Below are positions 8,498-17,025 of a stretch of DNA of 64,000 nucleotides, in pieces (the stretch's first letter is position 1; each line of letters starts with the position of its first letter). The stretch comes from Rubrivivax sp. (GTDB lineage Bacteria > Pseudomonadota > Gammaproteobacteria > Burkholderiales > Burkholderiaceae), in contig JAEUOZ010000052.1 of the NCBI GenBank assembly GCA_016790225.1, positions 62,001 through 126,000 of the forward strand. Direction: 5' to 3'. A program made the position numbers and the translations under genes. Below the pieces are notes generated by a model. The model ran no database searches. It was not told the origin of the DNA and worked only from the letters and a program-made list of their open reading frames with translations.

Positions 8498-9058
8498 TCA
8501 GGCGTCCGGCGAGGCGATGCCGCGCCGCGCCCGCATGGCCCGCCCGATGCGGTCCAGTTCGACTTCGCTCAGCAAGCGGCCCGCCATCGGCAGCAACTCG
8601 GATTCCTCGCGGGCGATGTGCTGCTCGTACAACTCGACGAAGCCTGGGACACCGGCGTCGGCCAGTGTCGAGGCGGTGCCGTGGCCCTCCGCGATCTGCA
8701 CCAGCCGCTCCCGCAGTGCACCCCAGCGTTCTTCGAGTCCCCGGTGATCGCGGCACAGCGAGGCCGTCAGTTCGCGCAGGCAGACGGCATCCGAGCCGGC
8801 CATGGACTCCAGCAAGGCGGGAAACAGATCCAGTTCCTCGTCTTCGTGGTGGTGGCGCGCCGCGGTGTCGAAGTAGCGCATGACGGCCTGCGCAGCCTCC
8901 TGCGCCGAGCGGTCCGGGCCATGGGATTCCAGATGGGCCAGCAGGCGCAGCAAGGTGTCGCACTGGTGCTGCACGCGCCCGTGGCAGGCGGCCAGCATTT
9001 CCAGCGGCACCTCGAAGCCGACCGCGGGTGAGTGGTGGCCGGGCAGGGCGTGGGTCAT
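8498..9058 (-). CDS. Hemerythrin HHE-domain protein
   Basis: 186 residues, cytoplasmic. It is a four-helix HHE protein with His/Glu ligands spread as HGRVQHQ, ARHHHEDEELDLFP, CRDHRGLEE and YEQHIAREESELLP. Such proteins bind a di-iron centre and are implicated in O2 or NO sensing or in repair of iron centres; the specific role here is unknown. The start is ATG 9058 (MTHALPGHH), because residues encoded further upstream look non-coding. It sits beside a ccoG remnant, so the locus may once have been a larger respiration-related group. Confidence 0.85.
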   Translation of the reverse strand: MTHALPGHHSPAVGFEVPLEMLAACHGRVQHQCDTLLRLLAHLESHGPDRSAQEAAQAVMRYFDTAARHHHEDEELDLFPALLESMAGSDAVCLRELTASLCRDHRGLEERWGALRERLVQIAEGHGTASTLADAGVPGFVELYEQHIAREESELLPMAGRLLSEVELDRIGRAMRARRGIASPDA

Positions 9059-9156
9059 GGTGACGTGCAGAACTACAACGGCCGGAAGGTGACGTTGGCG
9101 TGTTCGGACACACGCACGGCACCCCTTGAAGATGCGCGCAGTGTATTGGTTCAGGC

Positions 9157-9300
9157 GCGACCCCGAGGACGGCACGGTCGAGAACGTGTACCGGATCCAG
9201 ATCAGGAACCGCACCGAAGCGGGCCGAGGCAGCTCGGGAGTTCCAGGGCCGATCGGTGCCCGTGCGCTTCGAGAAGTCGACGTTCCTCGTCCCGCGCTGA
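9157..9300 (+). pseudogene. Eroded C-terminal fragment of ccoG
   Basis: Two short blocks match the end of CcoG as encoded intact at 54597-56024. The first, EDGTVENVYRIQIRNRTEA (9164-9220), mirrors EDGQVENVYRLQLMNATER. The second, in another frame, ends FEKSTFLVPR and stop at 9298-9300, mirroring REKSTFVLPR and stop. About 70 codons between the blocks are missing and the frame changes. No start, transmembrane part or Fe-S cysteines remain. This is a dead gene stump. Confidence 0.75.
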
Positions 9301-9341
9301 GCGCGGCCGGGGCAGCGTCTCTGCCGGGAAGTCGGCGCCGG

Positions 9342-9980
9342 CTAGAAGCGGTACCAGGTCCCCAGCGAATACGTCACGGGCCGGAAGTCGACGGTGGTGC
9401 GCAGGACCGTGCTGGCCACGGCCACGACATCGGACTTCACTTCGAGCCGGGCGACGCTCGTGAACAGGCCCCAGTTCGGCGCCAGCTGCAGGCTCAGGCC
9501 CGCCTGCACCACCGGGCCCACCGAGTCGGTCATCGAGACCTCGGGCGCCAGCCGCGAGCGGATGCCGGCGAAGCGCGTGTAGTTGACGCCGGCGCCGATG
9601 TAGGGCCGCAGCTTCTGGCCCGGCTCGCCGAAGGTGTAGTTGAACAGCAGCGTGGGCGCGACGTTCTTCGCCGACAGCACATCGTCGCCGAGGAAGGCGA
9701 CGGTGCCGGTGCCCTTGGCCTGGACCCGCGGTGGCACACCCAGCACCAGCTCCACCGATGTGTTCGGCGTGAACTGGATCTCGCCGATCAGCATCGCGGT
9801 GGTGGCGCTGCCGACGTCGATGTCGGCGCCCGGCGGGATGCCGATGCCGCGCACGCCGTCGGTCCTGGAGTGCGGCTGGTAGAGGATGGCGCCGGCCTTG
9901 ATGGCGTAGCTCTGCGCGAGCGCGGCATCGGTGGCCGCCAGGCCAGCCAGCAGCGGCAACAGCAGGTAGGTGGAACGCAT
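9342..9980 (-). CDS. ompW: OmpW family outer-membrane protein
   Basis: 212 residues with a Sec signal peptide (MRSTYLLLPLLAGLAATDAALA). The mature part shows OmpW hallmarks: an early AGAILYQP strand, a periplasmic turn, NVAPTLLFNYTFG, RPYIGAGVNYTRF and a C-terminal ending in Trp-Tyr-Arg-Phe with a terminal aromatic residue for BAM recognition. It is an eight-stranded barrel proposed to pass small hydrophobic molecules. The gene lies 20 bases after the upstream SGNH lipoprotein gene, so the two are probably co-transcribed. Confidence 0.9.
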   Translation of the reverse strand: MRSTYLLLPLLAGLAATDAALAQSYAIKAGAILYQPHSRTDGVRGIGIPPGADIDVGSATTAMLIGEIQFTPNTSVELVLGVPPRVQAKGTGTVAFLGDDVLSAKNVAPTLLFNYTFGEPGQKLRPYIGAGVNYTRFAGIRSRLAPEVSMTDSVGPVVQAGLSLQLAPNWGLFTSVARLEVKSDVVAVASTVLRTTVDFRPVTYSLGTWYRF

Positions 9981-10000
9981 GGGGGCTCTCCGCGGCACGG

Positions 10001-11194
10001 TCACAGCCAGCCGAAGCTGCGCAGCAGCCTCAGCGCCTCGTCGCTGATCACCTTGTGCCCGCCGGTGGACGGATGCACGCCGTCGGCGAACTGCCAGGTG
10101 CTCACGTCGGCACCGGTGCGCAAGGTGTTGAACGGCACGCCGGGAGTACCGTTGCAGAACAGCGAACTGCCATCGGTGATACGGCCCGCCGTCAACGCCC
10201 GGATGCGCTCGACGTCGCACACCGGAATCGTGCCGTTGGTCAGGCCGTAGGCCCCGGGCGACGCCTTCACCGCCTTGTTCAGCGCGTACATGCTGGCGAT
10301 GCGCACCGGCTGTCCGGCGAGCCCTTCGACCAGCCACAGGTTGAAGGTCTCCGAGAGCGCCCGCAGCACCGGCTGCGCCGCGGGCGTGACCGTGGCGCCG
10401 AAGGGCGTGTCGACGATGTCGGGCAGATCCAGCACCGCGACGTAGCGCGCGCCCCTGGCCAGGATCTCGGTCTTCACGTAACCCGCCAGCTCCAGCGCGG
10501 CCTGCTTCATCGCCTCTTGCGCGGCGAGTTGGGCGGCGAGCAGCTGGTTGTTCGCCTCGTCGGCGGTGATCCGGCCGGCGGCTGCGTTGGCCTGCACCTG
10601 CCCGGCCGCGGCGCCGAACACCGCGAACTGCGTGAACACGTCGTTGGCACCGGCCCAGACCAGCACCAGGTCGCTGTCCCTGAAGCTGCCGAAACGCGCC
10701 AGGTGGTTGGCGATCTGCGTCTTCACCGGCACCGTCAACGCACCGCCGGACCTGCCGATGCCGTTGGGATCGGTGACTCGGGCGCCGCCCTGGCCATAGG
10801 CGGTGCAACTGGAGGCGAGCGCCGCGTTGGCGGCAGCCGGGCACTTCACCGATTGCCCTGCGAAGCCGACCTCGTGGGGGGTCAATGCAATGCCCAGACG
10901 GGCCGCGATGTTCTCCACCCACACGGTGCTCGTCGCGCCGTTGTTCGTGAACTTGCCGCCCAGGTAGGGTGCCTGGCCGTTGCCCGCCAGCGAGGTGGCC
11001 GGCGCGTAACTGCCCGCATCGCTCAGGCTGTCGCCGAATGACACGACGGCGCGGAACGCGCCCGGCGTCGTCGGTGCGCCGGCCGGTGGCGTGGTGCCGG
11101 GCACCTCGCCACCGCCACCGCCGCAGGCGGCCAGCAGCACCGCGACGACAGTGCCGGCCAGCGCCGGCTTCCAGGATCGGTGGGCCATCGCCAT
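10001..11194 (-). CDS. SGNH/GDSL hydrolase lipoprotein (active-site complete)
   Basis: 397 residues. Start ATG 11194 has a GGAG at a good distance; the signal ends in lipobox LAAC followed by a Gly run. SGNH blocks are all present: FGDSLSDAGSY (nucleophile Ser), the GAND of block III (VWAGANDVF) and DGVHPSTGGH near the C-terminus (Asp and His). It is probably a secreted or surface esterase/lipase; the substrate is unknown. It is the second of two tandem related genes, 26 bases after the first, and is followed by ompW. Confidence 0.88.
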   Translation of the reverse strand: MAMAHRSWKPALAGTVVAVLLAACGGGGGEVPGTTPPAGAPTTPGAFRAVVSFGDSLSDAGSYAPATSLAGNGQAPYLGGKFTNNGATSTVWVENIAARLGIALTPHEVGFAGQSVKCPAAANAALASSCTAYGQGGARVTDPNGIGRSGGALTVPVKTQIANHLARFGSFRDSDLVLVWAGANDVFTQFAVFGAAAGQVQANAAAGRITADEANNQLLAAQLAAQEAMKQAALELAGYVKTEILARGARYVAVLDLPDIVDTPFGATVTPAAQPVLRALSETFNLWLVEGLAGQPVRIASMYALNKAVKASPGAYGLTNGTIPVCDVERIRALTAGRITDGSSLFCNGTPGVPFNTLRTGADVSTWQFADGVHPSTGGHKVISDEALRLLRSFGWL

Positions 11195-11220
11195 CGTCGT
11201 CTCCGTCGTACTCGGGCCGT

Positions 11221-12177
11221 CTAGAACGGGTTGTTGAGCGCGCGCTGCTGAGCGAGCAGCCCGACGCGGCTGTGGTACGGCACGCCGAGCTGCACGCCGT
11301 CGGCCCACAGCGCGGTGGCGGCGGTCACGGTGCTCTGCAGCGTCTTGGTCGTGCAGTCGGGCAGCGCCACGGTGCAGGCGGCGCCGGTGACGTCGACCAG
11401 GGCGAACGCGTCCGGCACCCGCACCATCACCTGCACTGCCTCGTCGGCCAGCACCAGCCCCAGAAGCCGGCCGTCGTTGACGATGCCCACGCGCATGCGG
11501 GCGTTCAGCGCGGCGACCAGGCGCGAGATCAGCGCCGCGCGGTCGGTGTCGGTGTTGGCGGCTTTCTGCGCCAGCGCATACGGCGACAGGCCGATGTCCG
11601 GCGCGGTGGAAATGATCACGCGCGGGCCGAGGCCGACGATGCGGTTGACCAGCGCTGCCAGGCGGTCGCCGGCCGCGCGCGCGTCGGCGGTCAGTGCGGC
11701 TTCGTCGCGCTGCGGGAACTGCCTGTACAGCGCGAGCACGTCGTTGACGCCCACGAGCACCGTCACCAGATCCTTGCTCGTGAAGCCGCCGGAGGCGATC
11801 TGCGCGTCGATCTGCGCCGAGAGGTCGTCGATCCTGGCTCCCACCGTGGCCCGGGTGTAGGCCTGCACGGTGCCGGTGCCCCCGGGATTGCAGGCTTCGA
11901 ACACGTAGCCGTAGCTGCTCGCCACGATCTGCGTCCACAGCGGCTGGTCGGCGCACGACAGCGCGTCGTTCGCGTCGAGCGCGTTGACGCTGTACTTCTT
12001 GCCGGCGGCCGTGATCACGCTGGCTTCGTCGCCGAGCGCGATCACGCGATCGGGCTTGAAGACCACCTGCTGCGAGGTGCCGCCGCCGCACGACGCGAGC
12101 ATCCCCAAGGCCACCAGCGCCACCGCGCGCCACGATCGGCGAGCCCCGTCGCACAGGTGATTGCCGCTGAACATCAT
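11221..12177 (-). CDS. SGNH-like lipoprotein with altered catalytic residues
   Basis: 318 residues from ATG 12177 (GGAG upstream); lipobox LASC followed by a Gly run. The fold is recognisable (IALGDEASVI, VLVGVNDVLALY, a C-terminal DGV block). However, the usual GDS nucleophile reads GDE and the DGVH histidine reads DGVQ. It may therefore be catalytically inactive or use other residues. I recall related betaproteobacterial proteins with the same GDE, so this looks like a family trait, not a recent mutation. It is the first of the tandem pair, with 40 bases to tsaC. Confidence 0.72.
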   Translation of the reverse strand: MMFSGNHLCDGARRSWRAVALVALGMLASCGGGTSQQVVFKPDRVIALGDEASVITAAGKKYSVNALDANDALSCADQPLWTQIVASSYGYVFEACNPGGTGTVQAYTRATVGARIDDLSAQIDAQIASGGFTSKDLVTVLVGVNDVLALYRQFPQRDEAALTADARAAGDRLAALVNRIVGLGPRVIISTAPDIGLSPYALAQKAANTDTDRAALISRLVAALNARMRVGIVNDGRLLGLVLADEAVQVMVRVPDAFALVDVTGAACTVALPDCTTKTLQSTVTAATALWADGVQLGVPYHSRVGLLAQQRALNNPF

Positions 12178-12217
12178 CGTCACTCCAAGCACTCGCAACA
12201 TGCGGCAGGGCGGGGAG

Positions 12218-13207
12218 TCAGCCCGCGGCGGCTCGCTTCAGGCGGTCGCGCACGCCCTCCCACTCCGGCGTGCCGGGGGGCGTCTCGACCCAGATCTGCT
12301 GCATTCCGGCGGCGTCCCACTCGCGCAACAGGGCGAACAACTCGTGGGCCGCCGCGTCGGCATCGGCCGGCAGGGCCTTCCAGGCCACGCCGGCTGCAGG
12401 CTGCGGCAGGGTGCGGGAATATACCGCCAGCGCCGCGGGGCGCCCGGGCGCGGCCAGCGCCTGCTGCAGGGCCAGCGCATCCATCAGCACCAGCCGCGCC
12501 GTCGGGGCGTAGTGCGCCTCCAGCGTGCCCGGGGCGCGCGGCGCATCGGCGTCGCGCTCACTCAGCGGGAGCCCCAGTTCGGCCTCGATGCGGGCGCGCG
12601 AGAGGCCACCGGGGCGCAGCAGCACCGCCGGCCCGCGGCTGAGGTCGACGATGGTCGACTCGATGCCCACCGGGCAGTCGCCGCCGTCGAGCACGGGCAC
12701 GCGGCCGCCGAACTCGTCGAGCACGTGCTGCGCGCGCGTGGGGCTGACGCGGCCGAAGCGGTTCGCGCTCGGGCCGGCCACGCCCGCCACGCCACGCTCC
12801 GCGGCGGCCCGCAGCAGCGCGTGCGTCTGCGGATGCGCCGGCATGCGCAGCCCGATCGTCGGCAGCCCGCCGGCCGCCGCCGTGGCGATGCCTTCGCGCC
12901 GCCGCAGGATCAGCGTCAGCGGGCCGGGCCAGAAGCGCTGCATCAGGTGCCGGGCGGTCTCGGGCACGTCGGTGGCGAAGTGCGCCACGTCGTCGACGCT
13001 CGCCACGTGCACGATCAGCGGATGGTCGCTGGGGCGGCCCTTGGCGGCAAAGATGCGCGCCACCGCCGCGTCGTCGTCCGCGCGGGCACCGAGTCCGTAG
13101 ACGGTCTCGGTGGGGAAGGCCACCAGCCCGCCGGCCGCCAGGCGCTCGGCCGCGGCATCGACGCTCAGCAGCGGCGCAGGGGCCGCATCGGCGGGCGACT
13201 TCGTCAC
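12218..13207 (-). CDS. tsaC: L-threonylcarbamoyladenylate synthase (Sua5 type)
   Basis: 329 residues: a YrdC domain (LVAFPTETVYGLGARA near 30, KGRPSDHPLIVHV, GPSANRFGRVSPT) plus the C-terminal Sua5 domain (TLEAHYAPTARLVL onwards). It makes threonylcarbamoyl-AMP from Thr, bicarbonate and ATP for tRNA t6A. It is 8 bases downstream of purK, so it reads as the third gene of purE-purK-tsaC. The partner TsaB is encoded 6 kb away. Confidence 0.94.
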   Translation of the reverse strand: MTKSPADAAPAPLLSVDAAAERLAAGGLVAFPTETVYGLGARADDDAAVARIFAAKGRPSDHPLIVHVASVDDVAHFATDVPETARHLMQRFWPGPLTLILRRREGIATAAAGGLPTIGLRMPAHPQTHALLRAAAERGVAGVAGPSANRFGRVSPTRAQHVLDEFGGRVPVLDGGDCPVGIESTIVDLSRGPAVLLRPGGLSRARIEAELGLPLSERDADAPRAPGTLEAHYAPTARLVLMDALALQQALAAPGRPAALAVYSRTLPQPAAGVAWKALPADADAAAHELFALLREWDAAGMQQIWVETPPGTPEWEGVRDRLKRAAAG

Positions 13208-13215
13208 GCGGGTCT

Positions 13216-14382
13216 TCAGAAGGCGGCGAAGCCGATCGCGGCGCCCGCCTGCCGGGCGGTGGCGAGCGCCTGCGCCGCCGTGGGGGCCGTGATCGTCAGA
13301 TGGCCCATCTTGCGGCCGGGGCGGGCTTCGGCCTTGCCGTAGAGGTGCAGGTGCACGCCGGGCAGAGCCAGCACGGCGCGCCAGTCGGGCGGCTGCAGCG
13401 TGCCGGAGGCGTCCGCACGCCAGAGGTCACCGAGCAGGTTGAGCATCACCGCCGATGAATGCTGCCGCGGCGGCACCAGCGGCAGACCGGCCATCGTGCG
13501 CACCTGCAGCTCGAACTGCGAGACATCGCAGCTGTCGATGCTGTGGTGCCCCGAGTTGTGCGGGCGCGGCGCCATCTCGTTGGCCACCAGCCGGCCGTCG
13601 TCGAGCACGAAGAACTCGACGCATAGCACGCCGACATAGCCGAAGCCCGCGGCCAGGCGCGCGGCGCAGACAACCGCTTCCGCGGCCGTCTCGGCGGCGA
13701 CCCCCGGGGCGGGCACCTGCGTCACCTCGAGGATGCCGCCGCGATGCAGGTTCTGCTGCACCGGCAGATGCACGCAGGCCCCGTCGGCGCCGCGGGCCAC
13801 CACCACGCTGATCTCCAGCGCCAGCGGCAGTCGTTGCTCGAGCACGCAGCGCACGCCGCCGAGCGCAGCCCAGGCCGAGCGCAAGGCCGCTGCATCGTCG
13901 ACTGTCGCCTGCCCCTTGCCGTCGTAGCCCAGCTGCGCGGTCTTCAGGATGCCCGGCAGCAGGCCTGGCGGCAGGCGGTCGATGTCGGCGGTCGACGCGA
14001 TCACGGCGTGCGGCGCGCACGGCACCCCGGCGGCGGCGAAGTGGGCCTTCTCCAGCGCGCGGTCCTGGCAGATGCGCACCGCGGCGGCCGGGGGCGACAC
14101 CGTGCAGCCGCGCGCCAGCCGCTCGAGGGCGGCGGAGGGCACGTTCTCGAACTCGGTCGTCACGGCGGCGCAGCCGAGCGCGAGCGTGTCGAGCGCGGCC
14201 TCGTCGAGGTAGGCGCTGGAGAGATGCGCGTGCGACACGAGGCCGGCGGGGCTGGCCGGGTCGGGATCGAGCACCGCCGTGCGCCAGCCCATCGCCTGCG
14301 CCGCGTGCGCCCACATGCGGCCGAGCTGGCCGCCGCCCATCACGCCCAGCGTGCGGGCCCGCTCCTCCGGCGCCGGCGTCAT
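13216..14382 (-). CDS. purK: N5-carboxyaminoimidazole ribonucleotide synthase
   Basis: 388 residues, ATP-grasp enzyme of purine synthesis converting AIR, ATP and bicarbonate to N5-CAIR. Seen: the N-terminal [28 protein letters not shown] in the ATP-binding region, and the late block [13 protein letters not shown] (here [13 protein letters not shown]). The ATG at 14382 overlaps the purE stop in an ATGA, so expression is coupled to purE. Confidence 0.96.
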   Translation of the reverse strand: MTPAPEERARTLGVMGGGQLGRMWAHAAQAMGWRTAVLDPDPASPAGLVSHAHLSSAYLDEAALDTLALGCAAVTTEFENVPSAALERLARGCTVSPPAAAVRICQDRALEKAHFAAAGVPCAPHAVIASTADIDRLPPGLLPGILKTAQLGYDGKGQATVDDAAALRSAWAALGGVRCVLEQRLPLALEISVVVARGADGACVHLPVQQNLHRGGILEVTQVPAPGVAAETAAEAVVCAARLAAGFGYVGVLCVEFFVLDDGRLVANEMAPRPHNSGHHSIDSCDVSQFELQVRTMAGLPLVPPRQHSSAVMLNLLGDLWRADASGTLQPPDWRAVLALPGVHLHLYGKAEARPGRKMGHLTITAPTAAQALATARQAGAAIGFAAF

Positions 14383-14867
14383 CGGCGCAGGTCCTGCGTC
14401 ATCGCTCGTGCGGCCTCGGTCTGCTCGACACGGAATGCGGCCAGCCTCGCGGCCAGCGCCGGGTCGTCCAGGGCCAGCATCGCCACGGCGAACAGCGCCG
14501 CGTTGGCCGCACCCGCGGCGCCGATGGCGAACGTGGCCACCGGGATGCCCTTGGGCATCTGCACGATCGAGTAGAGCGAGTCGACGCCCTGCAGGTGCTT
14601 GCTGGCCACCGGGACGCCGAGCACGGGCACGGTGGTCTTGGCCGCCAGCATGCCGGGCAGGTGGGCCGCGCCGCCGGCGCCGGCGATGATCGCCCTCACT
14701 CCGGCCGCGGCCGCGCCCTCCGCGAAGGCGAACATGTCGTCCGGCATCCGGTGCGCCGACACGACCTTCGCCTCGAACGCCACGTCGAAACGATCGAGCA
14801 GGTCGGCCGCGTGGCGCAGGGTCTCCCAGTCGCTGGAGGAGCCCATGAGGATGGCGATGGGGGGCAT
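14379..14867 (-). CDS. purE: N5-CAIR mutase
   Basis: 162 residues, standard class I Pur[18 protein letters not shown], the [11 protein letters not shown] active-site His block, and [17 protein letters not shown]. It isomerises N5-CAIR to CAIR. It heads the purE-purK-tsaC group. Its upstream neighbour on the same strand is a low-GC orphan ORF whose stop is only 14 bases before the purE ATG. No clear Shine-Dalgarno or promoter is visible in that gap, so purEK must be transcribed from inside or through that ORF. Confidence 0.96.
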   Translation of the reverse strand: MPPIAILMGSSSDWETLRHAADLLDRFDVAFEAKVVSAHRMPDDMFAFAEGAAAAGVRAIIAGAGGAAHLPGMLAAKTTVPVLGVPVASKHLQGVDSLYSIVQMPKGIPVATFAIGAAGAANAALFAVAMLALDDPALAARLAAFRVEQTEAARAMTQDLRR

Positions 14868-14881
14868 GCGGTTTCGTCGCT

Positions 14882-15979
14882 CTAGGCGGCGGTTGGCCGC
14901 TGTATGGCCAAAAACGCAGGACGATAGAGCTCGCGCTCGACCTCAAAGCGCTTCATGCTATCCCTCGCTCGGCTTGCCAAGAGGGTTGACTGTTGATCTC
15001 GACCAACAAGTCCGGCGGCCCGAGAGCATTGAAACTGAATGATTGCCAAGTCGTCACTCTCAGCATCCGGTGCAATTTGCTCAAGGACTCCGTCAATGGC
15101 CGCGCCTGCAGCGTCTGCGCGACCTAGCCTTGCCAAGCATACAGCGCGATCAGCACGCAATATGGATCCGTGACGACCTGGGGCGCTCGCGCCGAGCGCT
15201 GACAACCATTCCTCAATCTGATTCAAGGCTTGCTGCCACTCTTCTTCGACCATTGCCAGATGAATCTCTTGCAACGGAATCATCCATCGAAAAGAGGCAG
15301 GCGCTTTCATTCGATCGTAGTTTTGGCTGGACGCCAATTCCATCGACGCTCTTCGGATCTCTTCTGGATCAGGCGTTTCAGACAACTCCATCAATCTGAG
15401 CTTGTTCAGATGAAATGCCGCAATGCCATGCAGGATTGCGTCAATTGTCAAGTCATCCTCTTGGGCGACCGCGTGGAGCCGTGCAAGCTCATACCAGGGT
15501 CTGGCTGATGAGTATCCGTCAAAGAAGTGACAAGCGCCGGCGACCGTCGTAGCAGCCCGAGAGATGGCGGAGTGCTCGTCCGGGGCGCACTGTTCGAGCA
15601 CTGCGGCAGCAAGCTTGGCCGAATCTGCGTACTTGGCTGAACTGTAGAGTACGTGACACTGCCAAGCCTCTGCCCAATTCAACAGCGACTTCTCGCCAAT
15701 TGAGTTTGCCATGGCAATAGCGCGACGGAGCTTGTCAGAGGAGGTGCTGAAGTGCATTTCGCAAAATGCCTCAACACCTTCGATCAAATTAGCTGCCGCA
15801 ATCGCCCGTGTATATTCGCTCGGGGAAGATCGAGTGCGAAGCTCCTGGACTTCGCGAGCGACTGCTTCTTTGTCTCCTCGCCGCGCGTGATAGACGCCAA
15901 CTTGGGTCCTCCAAATCAGTCGAGAATGTTCGTCTCGAGCCCCGGAGACTTCCAACCTTGCGCGATCGAGCAATGACAT
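14882..15979 (-). CDS. Unrecognised helical-repeat (TPR-like) protein, probably N-truncated
   Basis: 365 residues from ATG 15979 (a TTG at 15991 is also in frame). I do not recognise the protein. It is all-helical, with spaced Ala/Leu/Trp patterns of TPR-like repeats ([40 protein letters not shown]), no signal peptide and no membrane helix. Base composition is clearly lower in GC than both sides (47% in the 60 bases from 15241, against 75% in the 60 from 12601), which suggests transfer. Upstream, the terminator of the SWIB gene ends only about 10 bases before the ATG, leaving no room for a promoter or ribosome site. It may be the 3' part of a longer gene. Confidence 0.55.
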   Translation of the reverse strand: MSLLDRARLEVSGARDEHSRLIWRTQVGVYHARRGDKEAVAREVQELRTRSSPSEYTRAIAAANLIEGVEAFCEMHFSTSSDKLRRAIAMANSIGEKSLLNWAEAWQCHVLYSSAKYADSAKLAAAVLEQCAPDEHSAISRAATTVAGACHFFDGYSSARPWYELARLHAVAQEDDLTIDAILHGIAAFHLNKLRLMELSETPDPEEIRRASMELASSQNYDRMKAPASFRWMIPLQEIHLAMVEEEWQQALNQIEEWLSALGASAPGRHGSILRADRAVCLARLGRADAAGAAIDGVLEQIAPDAESDDLAIIQFQCSRAAGLVGRDQQSTLLASRARDSMKRFEVERELYRPAFLAIQRPTAA

Positions 15980-15989
15980 GCCACAGCCC

Positions 15990-16029
15990 AAAAAGAATTC
16001 AGGCCTGCCGGTACCCCTGCAGGCCTGAA
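15990..16029 (-). terminator. Intrinsic terminator of the SWIB/H1 gene
   Basis: A perfect 11-base inverted repeat (TTCAGGCCTGC at 15998-16008, GCAGGCCTGAA at 16019-16029) encloses a 10-base loop. Read on the minus strand, it is followed by a T-rich tract (TTCTTTTT). It starts 26 bases after the stop of the gene at 16055-16438. Confidence 0.85.
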
Positions 16030-16054
16030 GCCAGAAGCTGAACCTAGGGGACGA

Positions 16055-16438
16055 TTACTTCAGTTGGGAACTGATCAGCTTGGTCATCTCGAACATCGAA
16101 ACCTGGGCCTTCTTGAAGATCTCCTTCAGCTTGGCATCGGCGTTGATCATCGTCTTCTTCGCCTTGTCCTGCAGGCCGTTCTTCTTGATGTATTCCCACA
16201 CCTTCTTCGTCACCTCGGTGCGGGGCATCGGCTTGTCACCGATCACGGCGGCCAGGGCAGCACTCGGAGTCATCGCCTTCATGAAGGCGGCGTTCGGAGT
16301 GCGCTTCTTCGCCGGGGCCTTCTTCGCGGCGGCCTTCTTCGCAACGGGAGCGGCCTTCTTGGCCGGTGCCGCCTTCTTCGCCGGTGCCGCCTTCTTCGCC
16401 GCGGCCTTCTTTGCAGGTGCCTTCTTCGCAGTTGCCAT
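16055..16438 (-). CDS. SWIB/MDM2 domain protein with histone H1-like tail
   Basis: 127 residues. Residues 1-46 are a Lys/Ala/Pro-rich tail of AAPAKKAAPAKK-type repeats like bacterial histone-H1 homologues (HctB type). Residues 48-127 form a SWIB domain (TPNAAFMKAMTPSAALAAVIG, EVTKKVWEYIKKNGLQD, LKEIFKKAQVSMFEMTKLI). It is a small basic nucleoid protein, presumably DNA-binding and possibly condensing DNA. The ATG at 16438 has a GGAG seven bases upstream. An intrinsic terminator follows. The DNA repeats behind the tail could vary in number between strains. Confidence 0.9.
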   Translation of the reverse strand: MATAKKAPAKKAAAKKAAPAKKAAPAKKAAPVAKKAAAKKAPAKKRTPNAAFMKAMTPSAALAAVIGDKPMPRTEVTKKVWEYIKKNGLQDKAKKTMINADAKLKEIFKKAQVSMFEMTKLISSQLK

Positions 16439-16659
16439 TGTGTGCTCCATCGGTTTTGTGAGAGGAACCTCGTTGTCCGCTGCTCATGGATGGCCGCTAT
16501 GACACCGGGGCGGCTGGATCGTACCGCCGGCTTTCCTCGGTGAGAAGCAGTTTTGCCTAGGTAAATGGCCTCCTGCTCCCAGGTGCGGCCCTGGGGCAAC
16601 ACCGGAGGCGGCACCCGTGGGCGGGCGGCTGGGGCCCTGCGGCGTATCCTCGGCGGACC

Positions 16660-17025
16660 ATGAAGCTCATCGTTCGCTGGATCCTGCTGGCCATCGCGCT
16701 GCTGTTCGTCACACACGTCGTGCCCGGCGTGGTGGTGACGAGCTTCGGTGCGGCGATGCTCGCGGCGTTCGTGCTCGGCCTGCTGAACACGCTGGTGCGG
16801 CCGGTCCTCGTGCTGCTGACGCTGCCGGTGACGGTGCTGACGCTGGGACTCTTCCTCTTCGTCATCAACGCGCTGATGTTCTGGGCCGCCGCGCGCATCC
16901 TCGAGGGGCTCGAGGTCACCGGCTTCGGCGCGGCGCTGCTCGGTTCGCTGCTCTACAGCGTCTGCGGCGTGGTGATCGACGCCGCCATCGAGCGGCTGCT
17001 CGGCCGCGGCGGCACGCCGGCCTGA
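16660..17025 (+). CDS. Phage holin family 4-like small membrane protein (YvlD type)
   Basis: 121 residues with about four hydrophobic segments (residues 5-25, 28-48, 55-80, 90-110) and the family pattern LLNTLVRPVLVLLTLPVTVLT followed by LFVINALMFW. These YvlD-like proteins are chromosomal inner-membrane proteins of unknown role despite the holin name; no phage genes are near. The last 73 bases overlap the 3' end of the convergent pbpC. Confidence 0.87.
   Translation: MKLIVRWILLAIALLFVTHVVPGVVVTSFGAAMLAAFVLGLLNTLVRPVLVLLTLPVTVLTLGLFLFVINALMFWAAARILEGLEVTGFGAALLGSLLYSVCGVVIDAAIERLLGRGGTPA

Noticed and set aside
16660..17025. Prophage remnant because of the holin-family name
   Set aside because: The protein belongs to the chromosomal YvlD-like group and no other phage gene is nearby.
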